In this document: positions 1 to 9,403 of the stretch, one piece after another
How positions within the stretch are numbered: the stretch's first letter is position 1
Layout: every line of letters begins with the position of its first letter
Assembly (NCBI GenBank): GCA_023362775.1
Contig: JALMGJ010000063.1
Span: 558,001-622,000, forward strand
Reading direction: 5' to 3'
Length of the DNA stretch: 64,000 nt
From: Charina bottae
Lineage: Eukaryota > Chordata > Lepidosauria > Squamata > Charinaidae
Made by a program: the position numbers and the translations under genes
The notes under the pieces: generated by a model
Databases searched by the model: none
What the model was told of the DNA's origin: nothing
What the model saw: only the letters and a program-made list of their open reading frames with translations

Positions 1-553
1 CCTTGACTACGCTAAAGCCTTTGATTGTGTGGATCACAACAAACTGTGGCAAATTCTTAAAGAGATGGGAGTACCAGACCACCTTACCTGTCTCCTGAGA
101 AACCTGTATGCGGGTCAAGAAGCAACAGTTAGAACTGGACATGGAACAACCGACTGGTTCAAAATTGGGAAAGGAGTACGACAAGGCTGTATATTATCAC
201 CCTGCTTATTTAACTTATATGCAGAGTACATCATGAGAAATGCCAGGCTGGATGAATCACAAGCCGGAGTTAAGATTGCCGGGAGAAATATCAACAACCT
301 CAGATATGCAGACGATACCACCCTAATGGCAGAAAGTGAAGAGGAACTAAAGAGCCTCTTGATGAGGGTGAAAGAGGAGAGTGCAAAAGCTGACTTGAAA
401 CTCAACATTAAAAAAAACTCAGATCATGGCATCTGGTCCCATCACTTCCTGGCAAATAGAAGGGGAAGAAATGGAAGCAGTGACAGATTTTATTTTCTTG
501 GGCTCCAAGATCACTGCAGACGGTGACTGCAGCCATGAAATTAAAAGACGCTT
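1..553 (+). pseudogene. BovB (RTE clade) LINE, reverse transcriptase fragment, 5' part of a split copy
   Basis: This is part of the reverse transcriptase of a BovB-type RTE LINE, which copies its own RNA into nicked genomic DNA. It enters from outside the window. In order it shows DYAKAFDCVDHNKLW (RT palm), GVRQGCILSPCLFNLYAEYI, and the catalytic RYADDTTLMAESEEEL. Frame is lost at an A-run (410-417) that has 8 A where other BovB copies have 7, and continues in the next frame as ASGPITSWQIEGEEMEAV. The homology stops at 553, where an LTR was inserted, and resumes at 3310. The copy is dead. RTE/BovB identity is secure from the protein and from three other copies in the window. Confidence 0.93.
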
Positions 554-3309
554 TGTGATGATCCTGAATTATAATCAGCACTCCACACCCGAGACAAGAT
601 GGAATTGTTAGGAATCTTTATTATATCAGTGATCCCAGGCACGTCAATGCTTCAAGTGAATTAAGGTTACGAAGTTTAACATATTTATTTATTTATCAAA
701 TTTATCAGAGCCCAACTCCCCCAAGGGGGACTCTGGGCGGTTTACAACAGAATTAAAATCATTGATATACATTTATAAATAGAATAAAATACATAATAAG
801 TAACAATTTAAAATATAATGAATAAAATGGGATCCAATGGGAGAATATTCTTAAGTTCATAAAAAAGGGCACCTCAGAATTAATCTAAGGTGCTAGCCAT
901 CTCCAGGTATCTCCATTCTCCTTCCAACCCCAAGCATACTGACAGAACCAGGTTTTGAGTTTTTTTCAGAAGTCCAGGAGTGAGGGGGACTGTCTGGTCT
1001 CTGGGGGCAGAATATTCCAAAGGGCAGGGGCAACAGCAGAGAAAGCACGCTTCCGAGACCCCGTTATGTGGAACTCCTTAACCGATGGGGTCCGTAGCAT
1101 GCCCTCTCTGCATGCCCGGGTGGGACGGGATGAAGTGATGGGGATGAGACGGTCCCTTAGGTATCCTGGTCCCATGCCATGTAGGACTTTAAAGGTGATA
1201 ACCAACACCTTGAATTGTACCCGGAAGCAAACTGGAACCCAGTGCAGTTCGCGCAGCAAAGGTGTTACGTGTGTCCTCCTCGGGACACCCAAAATTGTCC
1301 GCGCGGCTGCATTCCGGATCAGGTGTAGCTTCCGTATATTCTTCAAGGGTAGCCCCATGTAGTGCGCATTACAGTAGTCTATGTGGGAGACAACCAGGGC
1401 ATGAGTGACTGTTCGAAGGGCCTCTTGTTCCAGGAAGGGGCGCAACTGGCGCACAACACGAAGTTGGGCAAAAGCCCTCCTGGCCATGACTGCCACCTGC
1501 TCTTCAAGCAGGAGTCGTGAGTCAAAGAGGACTCCCAAGTTACGCACCGGGTCTGTCTGGGGTAGTGCAACCCCATCCAGAATTAAAGATGATAATTTCC
1601 CAGATGCCAAGGAGCCATTTATCCACAGCCACTCCGTCTTACTAGGGTTCAGCTGAAGCCTGTTTTTCCCCATCCAGGCCCCTACAGCCCCCAGGCACTT
1701 GGACAGGATGGTCACTGCATCACTTCACCCGGGATGGAGATATACAACTGGGTATCATCGGCATATTGATGATACCTCACCCCGTGGTGTCGGATGATCT
1801 CGCCCAGCGGTTTCATGTAGATGTTACAAAGGAGCAGAGAGAGTACCGAGCCCTGCGGGACCCCACAAAGAAGGGCCCGCAGACTGGATCTCTCGCTCCC
1901 AATTAACACCGACTGGGACTGGCCTCGGAGGAAGGAGGTGAACCAGCGCAAAACCACGCTGCCCACCCCCAACTCCCTAAGCCATTCCAGAAGGATACCG
2001 TGGTTGACGGTATCGAACGCCGCTGAGAGGTCAAGAAGAGCGAGAATGGATGCACTGCCTCCATCTCACTCCCGCCAGAGATCATCCATAAGCGCGACCA
2101 ATGCAGTTTCCTTCCCGTAACCCGGCCTGAAACCTGATTGAAAGGGGTCCAGATAATCCGTTTCATCCAGAATCCTCTGGAGCTGCAACGCCACCACCTT
2201 CTCAACCACCTTCCCCAAAAAGGGGAGGTGGGAGACTGGATGAAAATTATCCAGTATAGTAGTGTCCAGCGATGGCTTCTCGAGAAGGGGGTGAACCAGC
2301 GCTTCCTTAAAAGCCGCCGGGAACACCCCCTCTCTCAAGGATGCATTCACCATCGCTTGGACCCAGCTACAAGTCCCCTCCCGAGCTGCTTTCACCAGCC
2401 AGGAGGGGCATGGATCTAATTGACAGGTGGTGGCATTTACAGACCGGAGGACTCTGTCCACTTCCTCAGGTCCAACAGGATCAAACTGTTCCCAGATAAC
2501 AAAGTAAGTACGTTCCCTGGGTATATCTCCAGACTCTGTCTCACGCTCGGAGTCCAACTTGGAGCAAATCCGAGCAATTTTATCCTGCAGATGCTCAGAA
2601 AATTCCTCAGCATGGCCCTGCAGATGGATTTCCGACTCCCCTTTCCCCAAAAGGGATCGGGTAATCTTAAACAGGGCCGTCGGGCGGCATTCTGCGGATG
2701 CAATAAGAGCAGAGAAATATTGATGTTTCGCCGCTCTTACCGCCACAAGGTAGGCCTTAGTAGTGGCTCTAGATTGTGTTTGGTCGGATTCAGTCTTTGT
2801 TTTCCTCCAGCGGCGCTCTAGGCATCTCTTAATCTTCTTCAGAACCCTCAACTCCTCCGTAAACCAGGGGGAGTGTCGGGTTCAACTGGACAAGAGAGGC
2901 CGCACAGGCGCGATCCTGTCCAAGGCCCCAGCCACCTCTCTATTCCAGGCAGCAGCCAGAGCCTCCGCTGGACTGTGCAGCAGATCTTCCAGTATAACCC
3001 CCAGCTCCCTGTGGAACCCTAACGGGTCCATCATTCGCCGGGGGTAGACCAATCGAATAGATCCAGCCTCCCTACAGAGGGGGGAAGCATAGGAGAATCT
3101 CATATATATACATACTCTCCTATCCCCTCCCCATTGAGCACTGTAAACTTTGTCTCGCACCTCACTGCAGCTCATTGATGTCCATGGTGCTGAATATACA
3201 TTCTCCTCTTTCTGTTTGTTCTGGCTAGAGCTTCCAATTACTTCTTGTCTACGTGTCTCTTGGCTGGCGCCATGTCGCGGATGGTACCCAGGTGGGGCCA
3301 TACGTGACA
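554..3309 (-). mobile_element. Solo LTR (minus orientation) carrying a nested L2
   Basis: On the minus strand the segment begins TGTCACGTATGG and ends GGATCATCACA, so it has TG...CA termini. It is flanked by the 5-bp direct repeat cgctt (549-553 and 3310-3314), inside an otherwise continuous BovB coding region. Left part 3309 to about 3060 has U3-like sequence with a TATA run (3104-3112). Right part about 680-554 has AATAAA followed by a GT-rich stretch, as expected for the end of R and U5. About 2.4 kb of L2 LINE sits between them, leaving an LTR of roughly 370 bp. No internal retroviral-type domain is present, so this is a solo LTR formed by LTR-LTR recombination. The superfamily (Gypsy or ERV) is not decided. 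Confidence 0.72.
681..3060 (-). pseudogene. L2-clade LINE, nearly complete RT, frameshifted, nested in a solo LTR
   Basis: This non-LTR retrotransposon remnant is read right to left. About 2880-3050 is the region upstream of RT (PLGFHREL). About 2066-2850 holds early RT (EALVHPLLEK, VVEKVVALQLQR, DPFQSGFRPG). About 1712-1972 holds GVPQGSVLS and the catalytic HQYADDTQLYI (YADD codons 1754-1765). 966-1715 holds the thumb and C-terminal region (KNRLQLNPSKTEWLW, SHIDYCNAHYMGLPL, ELHWVPVCFRVQFKVL, RAFSAVAPALWN). The 3' end is the typical GGGCGGT..ATAAATAAATAAAT tail (681-745). At least three frame changes break the protein, and the endonuclease is missing by 5' truncation. The class is clear; L2 rather than a sister clade is inferred from the RT wording and tail. 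Confidence 0.85.
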
Positions 3310-3848
3310 CGCTTGCTCCTTGGGAGGAAAGCTATGGCAAACCTAGACAGCATATTAAAAAGCAGAGACATTACCTTGCCGACAAAGGTCCGTATAATTA
3401 AAGCTATGGTTTTCCCAGTAGTAATGTATGGCTGTGAGAGTTGGACCATAAGGAAGGCTGAGCGCCGAAGAATTGATGCTTTTGAACTGTGGTGCTGGAG
3501 AAGACTCTTGAGAGTCCCTTGGACTGCAAGGAGGTCAAACCAGTCAATCCTAAAGGAAATCAACCCTGACTGCTCATTGGAAGGACAGATGCTGAAGCTG
3601 AAGCTCAAATACTTTGGCCACCTAATGCGAAGAGAGGACTCATTGGAAAAGACCCTGATGCTGGGAAAGACTGAAGGCAAAAGGAGAAGGGGACGGCAGA
3701 GGATGAGATGGTTAGATAGCATCACCGATGTAATGAACATGAATTTGAGTAAACTCCGGGAGACAGTGGAGGACAGGAAGGCCTGGCGTGCTATGGTCCA
3801 TGAGGTCACGAAGAGTCAGACACAACTAAATGACTGAACAACAACAAA
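3310..3848 (+). pseudogene. BovB LINE, C-terminal region and 3' end (continuation of the split copy)
   Basis: Homology resumes exactly after the LTR insertion with LLLGRKAMANLDSILKSRD. It runs through GCESWTIRKAERRRIDAFEL, CWRRLLRVPWTARRSNQS and the terminal EVTKSQTQLND, followed by a stop and the short AACAACAACAA tail typical of RTE/BovB 3' ends. The C-terminal reading frame is open across this piece. Together with 1-553 it represents one 5'-incomplete BovB insertion. Confidence 0.93.
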
Positions 3849-3945
3849 ATGGTCATGCTGGCTATGGAATTCTGGGGGTTATCATTCCAACCCACTTGGG
3901 GGGCACCAGGCTGGGGAAGGTTGCTCTAGGGCACAAACCTAGCTA
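3849..3945. mobile_element. Fragment of a hAT-like MITE
   Basis: The stretch ggcaccaggctggggaag preceded by ggaattctgggggtt resembles one half of a common reptile hAT-type MITE whose ends read CCCAACCTGGTGCCC and whose arms contain a GGGAGTTGTAGTCC-like core. Only one arm is present and no TSD can be defined. A more complete relative is at 28520-28655. Confidence 0.4.
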
Positions 3946-4274
3946 ATCTGTGCACCCTGGTTGGCAGGCAGGAATGAGTACATTTTCTGTGTAACCTCTT
4001 CTCAATAACCGGCAATGAACGGTAACAATGCTAGGCAGGCAGAATCAAATGAGATTTTAATTTCTCAGAACATCACTAACCCCAATCCTCCCAGGGCATC
4101 ATTGGAAATGAAAAAGATGTGCCTTACTCTTTATTTTTCATGTCCAATGTGTACTTGATTGGATCTAGTCTTATCCTGCCAACAATGGATTTCTCCACTT
4201 CTTATTTTTTTAAAAATAAGGTTTTATTGGATGCAATCCAGTTGCCACTACACTATAGTTTCTACAATGTGATC

Positions 4275-4909
4275 TTCAAAAACAGAATAACAATTATCAC
4301 AAGCTAAAAGAAAGCTCAAATGAAGAATTCCAAAAACTACAGCCCAATCTTTTATTTACCATGGAAGGTACCTGGCAGTGGCAAATTAACCTGGCACAAT
4401 TCCTGATGGGAAGCCAGGTTTTATGAAATAAATTAGCTGTGATATAGCTTAATGCTATATTCTTCCATATTTTCCCTTCCATGTCAGTCCTCTGCTTCTC
4501 TGAAGTGCTTTGTTCACAAGCAATCCAGCTTGACCTTGGTATCCAGAGAGCTTTGCTGATGTAATCACTTTGCAAGTGAATATGATTTCCACTTAAAGGA
4601 GTGCGCAAAAATAGCAGTCTAAATAATAGTCTAAACCATTTCAGTGACTACATATTATTACACGCCACCCTGAGAGATGGAGGACTGCATCCTTTTTCAT
4701 ATGGTAGCTATCTTCGGTTGCAAAAGTTGGACCATGAAAAAACTAAACCGGAGGAAAATCGACTCATTTGAGCTGTGGTGTTGGAGAAGGTCCTTGGTCA
4801 GCAAAGGTGACAAACAAGCAATTACTGGAGCATATAAAACCAGAAAAGGCAGTTATGCTAGGAATAGTCAGCGGTAAAAGGAAACAAGGCTGTCCACAAA
4901 CAGGGTGGC
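4275..4909. repeat. Left-hand duplicated block B (inverted copy at 41720-42377)
   Basis: This block matches the reverse complement of 41720-42377 almost base for base. Translated 4297-4608 differs by one residue from 42028-42339. In the other copy homology ends at ggctgtccacaaa (about 4903) and jumps to left position 6411. At the opposite side it ends near 4275 (gatcttcaaaaacag). Confidence 0.9.
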
Positions 4910-5033
4910 TAGCCACCATCAAAGCTGACACCAGCCGGAGCCTAAAACACCTAAAAGAAGCCATACAAGATAGGAAAATGTGGGGAGAACTGGCCCATGG
5001 AGTCTTTGAGAATTGGACACGATTGAATGGATA
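4677..5033 (+). pseudogene. Old RTE-like LINE 3' end
   Basis: Translated fragments FGCKSWTMKKLNRRKIDSFE and FELWCWRR match the cysteine/tryptophan-rich C-terminal region of RTE-type LINEs. The second frame (4768-5034) gives KRKQGCPQTGWLATIKADTS and FENWTRLNG, equivalent to the BovB terminus TKSRTRLND. It is much more diverged than the BovB copies, with at least one frame change, and ends in an (ATC)n tail instead of (AAC)n. This suggests a separate, older RTE-like family. Only the first 230 bp are present in the inverted duplicate (41720-41960). Confidence 0.7.
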
Positions 5034-5034
5034 G

Positions 5035-5081
<47 letters not shown>
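5034..5081. repeat. (ATC)n microsatellite, tail of the preceding LINE
   Basis: A near-perfect ATC trinucleotide run lies directly after the LINE stop codon, so it probably grew from the element's short tandem 3' tail. Confidence 0.95.
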
Positions 5082-5970
5082 GAGTACCAAGTGCCATCTT
5101 CTTAATGCCCTGAACCTTGCAGAGCTTGTGTTTTTATGGCTTCTCTTTTCTCAGCAGAAGCCCTTCCATGAGGTAGAATGGTCATTTGCTATAAAGAGTA
5201 CACCTTGATAGCATCAGATAATAGGTCTACTAGTTCTGCTGATGAGCAGTAGGTTTACCAAGAAACCTTCCCTTTAGTATTTTAAATACTACATCTAATT
5301 CTTGCTTCTCAATGACTAACCCTGAGTCCACACTATAGCTTCTACTCATGGTTAACATCAAGGGTTGAAGTCCAAGAAAGCTATTTAAGTCTTTGTTTAG
5401 TATCAATTATGAAATGCAGGTAGAATATATACATTTTAAGGAACAAAGCTGGTAAGGCAGGAAGCAGCAGTTGCCAGGCTAGAAAGAACAATTATATCAA
5501 CACAGATTAGATCCAAAGTTCCATTGACCAGGAAATTCTAGGAAATGCCTAGAATTTAAAACTTGAAGCACAGACCTGTATAATGGCTTTGACTTCTACA
5601 TATAGCAGTGGGCAAATCACTTGTGTGCATGTGGCTTCACCCTTGCCTGAAGAACGATCTCTCGGAGCCTTGTGTTAAGTAAGCTGATTTCTGAATGAGT
5701 CGTTCAGAGTCTGGAGAACCAAGATTTACAGCCTAGCCTCATGTAAACCTTGACACAACGGATGCTTACCTGACATTAGATAGAAGTGCTCTTGTTCAGT
5801 CAAAATAACCTTCAATGCTATTTCAGAGGAAAAGGCAGAATACAAATCTAATAAATAAGTATTTCCCTATTTTGCTTAACTATGTTATAACACTAGGACT
5901 CAGCTTGCAATCCATCCCTAGATTTTACTCTTTAAGTAACACACAAGAGATTTTGGTATCTTCTGAATAG
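5082..5970. other. Unassigned intergenic sequence
   Basis: I see no coding potential, RNA gene or recognisable element. This stretch is absent from the inverted duplicate, which lacks everything from about 4910 to 6410. Confidence 0.6.
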
Positions 5971-5981
5971 AATAGTTCATA

Positions 5982-6319
5982 AAAGGTAAAGGTAAAGGTT
6001 CCCCCCGCACATTTGTGCAGTCGTGTCCGACTCTAGGGGCCGGTGCTCATCTCCGTTTGTTAGCTGAAGAGCCAGCGTTGTACAAAGACGCTTCCACGGT
6101 CATGTGGCCGCATGACGCACGCAGAACGCTGTTACCTACCCACCGAAGTGGTACCTATTCATCTACTTGCATTTGCATGCTTTCAAATTGCTAGGTTGGC
6201 AAGAGCTGGGGCTAGTGCGGGAGCTCACTCCACACACAGGGCTAGGGATTCGAACCTCCGAACTTGCGATCTTCTGATCGACAAGCCTGGCGTCTTACCC
6301 GCTGAGCCACCATGCCCCC
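5982..6319 (-). mobile_element. Sauria SINE (tRNA-derived, BovB tail)
   Basis: Read on the minus strand, the head contains an A-box-like TGGCTCAGCGG and a B-box-like GGTTCGAATCC, about 35 bp apart, as in a tRNA-derived pol III promoter. The body holds the conserved GAGCTCCCGCACTAGCCCC and CATGTGGCC..GACGCACGC regions. The tail AGAGTCGGACACGACTGCAC then GGTAAAGG repeats matches BovB LINE 3' ends. An 11-bp direct repeat aatagttcata flanks it (5971-5981 and 6320-6330). By established knowledge Sauria SINEs are squamate-specific and depend on BovB reverse transcriptase. Confidence 0.92.
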
Positions 6320-6506
6320 AATAGTTCATAATATATGAATAGTTCATAGTATATGACAAACATTAACTTCTGAGAAGCTGCATGCCAGATTGCCTCAAGG
6401 TCTACTCTGATAGAAAGGGAGCAACCTCATCTAGAAGTTAAGACAAAGAGAAACTTGTACCATGGCTTAGTGCTCTGTATACGTGTATGAATATATATGT
6501 ATATGT

Positions 6507-7142
6507 TGTTAAAGTTATTTGGTAAAGTTATTCTATGCAGAATCAAACACATGGAATTTCTACACTATGAATCTAGCCTGGAAAGTGGAAATTTCCAAGT
6601 CCCTCTGTTGCAAGCACGTTTCCATAACAAAAAAGCTCATAAACAACAGGTGCTGTTCTAGCCAAAACAATTGGACGTTATCAGTTCTTTTCCCATGAGA
6701 ATAGAGTCTCGAGGGAAAGCCAATATGCAACACCGCCACCCCATGGCGGTTTATAGTAAGTACAACTGTTACCAAAATGTTAGGCTGAAAGAGTTGCCTA
6801 GCCCATATTAGCCAATCAGAATTGTGTACCATGGGTATAATTCAGCTATGAACCATGGGTATTCATCTCACTTATGTTCTTTCTATGCTACTTCTATGTA
6901 GACTGCTATCTACATGTACTTTGTATCTGAACTGTAACTATGCCTGGTCTTTGCACAGACCATGATGTTTTTCTTTCCATTCTGGTGATGGAACTCTGCG
7001 TATGCTTTGTTTTTTCCTTTTTGCAATAATGCACCATACATCCATTATTGCCTTATGCTATCAATAAAGATATTGTTAGCCTTACAACACGTTGTTTGGA
7101 TTACTTCAAGCCTGAAACCCCAATAGCCACCATCACCCCACA
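6507..7142 (+). mobile_element. Solo LTR, 636 bp
   Basis: The segment starts TGTTAAAGTT and ends CACCCCACA, is flanked by the 5-bp repeat tatgt (6502-6506 and 7143-7147), and is absent from the matching position of the inverted duplicate (about 41640). It contains a CAAT-like gccaatcagaatt (6811-6823), a TATA-like gggtataat and an AATAAA at about 7063 followed by the presumed R/U5. These points together make a solo LTR with a demonstrable empty site. The family is not identified. Confidence 0.85.
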
Positions 7143-7199
7143 TATGTACATATGAATTTATAGATGTATCTCAGAAATCCTTCCAGCTCTTAATATTTG

Positions 7200-7410
7200 T
7201 ATGTGTATATACAGTATTAGATTTCAGTCCCACCTCTCCTCCAAGAATTCAAGGCAACATATTCAATGTTGAAATGTTTCCCACAACAGCAGCCCAGGGG
7301 ATGCATTGGGCTCAGAGAGAGTGTCTGGCCCAAAGTCATCCATTCAGCTTCAGTGGTTGAGGCTGGGCTTAAATCTGAGTCTCCACATTCCTATTCCAAC
7401 AGCTTGCTTC
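7200..7410 (-). mobile_element. Degenerate CORE-SINE (MIR-like)
   Basis: The segment gggctcagagagagtgtctg followed by gcccaaagtcatcca resembles the conserved core of the better-preserved SINEs at 15776 and 52670 (ctgggtgaccttgggccagt in reverse). It is old and degraded, with no clear ends. It is also present in the inverted duplicate at about 41390-41580. Confidence 0.55.
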
Positions 7411-7936
7411 CCAGAGGCCTCCTATTCCCATTCTCATTCCTAAACTCCAGGGGAAAATATTTGGGAAAAGGGGCTGGACCTTTTCAGCTCTTCCCTTTCT
7501 AATGTTCCCACGGATAAACTGGCTCTGAATTGAAAATAGTTCTGTTGCTGAAACTCTTATAATCCTATCTCCTTCATCTCAAAAAATCTTGCTAAAGAGA
7601 TCTCTGAGGGAATCAACTTGGAAAGGAATCACTTTCAGTTGAAGGCAGCTGCGAAAAGGCTGACAGCTTGCTTTAATAGCCTCTACAGCTCATTATCTGT
7701 TTCCACCAGGCCACACTGAATGTGTGGCCCCTGTTCCCCAAAACCTGTACAATGTACAGAGGCTTCATGGCAAATGAGCAAATATGAAAGGACAGAATAC
7801 TTAAAAGCAAATGTTACATTAGGGGTATCTGAGACATCCGTACTTCATTGAGGTGCAGAGCATCAGGGAGAAGACCTAACTTGGCTTGTTGAGGTATGGA
7901 ATCAATGTGATTTGGTGACTGAGATCCTTCTCTTTA

Positions 7937-8165
7937 CAGGTAGTCCTTGTTTAGTGACTGCCTCATACAGTGACCATTCGCAGTTATGATGGTGATGAAA
8001 CAATAACTTGGAGACCAGGCCTTGCATTTACAGCCTTCGCAGGTCTGTAAAGGAAAGGAAAGTTGAAGGAAGATTGTAAGCACAGTTGCGGTTTCACTTA
8101 GCAACCACTTCACTTAATGACAAAGTTGCCAGTTGCAATTATGGTTGCTAAATGAGGACTACCTG
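7937..8165. mobile_element. Tigger/pogo-like MITE, 229 bp
   Basis: The ends are inverted: CAGGTAGTCCTTGTTTAGTGAC on the left and AATGAGGACTACCTG on the right, flanked by TA dinucleotides (7935-7936, 8166-8167). TA target duplication and the CAGGTAGTCC terminus fit the Tc1/mariner superfamily. There is no coding capacity. A second copy is at 40630-40858 as part of the inverted duplication, not as an independent insertion. Confidence 0.75.
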
Positions 8166-8762
8166 TATTTGGAAACATCATCCAGCAGTTCTAAGAGCTG
8201 GAAGTGGCTTCTGCCCTTATGTTGTGCACAAGTAAAAGCCCCTGGTGATTCCTGTGAGTGACTGGAAGAGATGGAAGAGTTATGTCTTCATGACTGGAAC
8301 TGCCAAACAAAGTCTCAAAGTAAGGAACATGGCCGTGTTACTTTTAGAAGTATGGGGAGGGAGAAAGGGAGGATGTGCCATTTTGTAAAGCAGTGCCAAA
8401 GGAGTAGTTTGCGCCTCAAATATAAGCACCACTTCAGACCTTGGCACAGCCATGTTATAGGATTTAGATCAATACGGTCTAAAGCTGCAATTGCATGTCA
8501 GCTGTGAAATATTAGAAAAATCCCATTTCCCAGGATCAATTATTGCTAGATGTCAAAGCAGAGGGAAAGTGTCTTGAGAATAACTAACAAACATCAACTA
8601 TTCAGAGAAGAACTGCTAAGTATTCAAATATCAAAAGCAAAAGAATTTTCTTTTTTTGAAGAATTAAAAAAGATTTCTCTTTTTTAAAGCAACTATTTCA
8701 TGATATGCTACATGACAACAAATTACTAAATGTGTATATGTATGTTTGTGTCTCTGTGTGTA

Positions 8763-8784
8763 TCTCTCTCTCTCTCTCTCTCTC
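8763..8784. repeat. (CT)n microsatellite
   Basis: Eleven CT units. The inverted duplicate has the matching (GA)n at 40010-40032. Confidence 0.95.
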
Positions 8785-9189
8785 ACTGTAGGGATGCATG
8801 AATAAAGCATCTAGAAAAAAATAGGTGAAAAATTACTCATTAAAAGAGGAATTAAAGTTAGACTTTCTCGTGGGACAAGACATTTTGTCGGGGAAGCTTA
8901 CACAGTTCAAGGGGTTCTGCAGGCAGAAGATGCTGGATTCATTTCTCAACATCTCCAGCTAATTCTTGTGGGGGAAACATCTTGCCTCAAACAGGCAAAC
9001 TCTCGGGTAATTGTGTTTACATTCTAGCTGCTCTTTTTCCAATTATGCTCTAAAAGAATGCCACAATCCAGCCGACATAACAAATACCTGGGATTTTTTA
9101 TAGCTGTAATATACTGAAATAAATTGGACATGAAAAGAAATGGACTGGTCTTGTTTAGGCTTTCAACCAGCCAGTGGCAGCTCTTCCAG

Positions 9190-9350
9190 AAGATTCCACT
9201 CATTTATTTACTTATTTATTTGCGGGACTTACATGGCCGCCCATCTCATATGATGACTTTAGGTGGCTCACAACAATCCATAAAAAACATAGTTAAAAAC
9301 AAAAGTGCCCTTCCCCCCAGGTGCCAGACCAATCATCCTCACAGCTCAAC
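9190..9350 (-). mobile_element. L2/CR1-type LINE 3' end
   Basis: On the minus strand the sequence reads GAGATGGGCGGCCATGTAAG then an ATAAATAAATAA tail, the usual 3' terminus of squamate L2-like LINEs. It lacks coding sequence. The duplicate is at 39440-39600. Confidence 0.65.
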
Positions 9351-9403
9351 CCAATCCTAGCCCAATGCTTGGGGGAAGAGGAAGTTAGCAAGAAGTTAGC
9401 CAT

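Larger units (their letters stand above)
6411..9403. repeat. Left-hand duplicated block C-D (inverted copy at 39393-41715)
   Basis: The sequence 6411-6500 plus 7143-9403 matches the reverse complement of 39393-41715 at about 98-99% by eye. The right copy lacks the 636-bp LTR at 6507-7142. The 78-codon open stretch 8271-8507 differs from its partner 40288-40524 by one residue. It is non-coding in appearance; MITE, SINE and LINE tails inside it are listed separately. Confidence 0.9.

Noticed and set aside
6275..6319. tRNA gene suggested by A and B boxes
   Set aside because: The boxes belong to the heads of Sauria SINEs (also at 33510-33575); no foldable complete tRNA is present.
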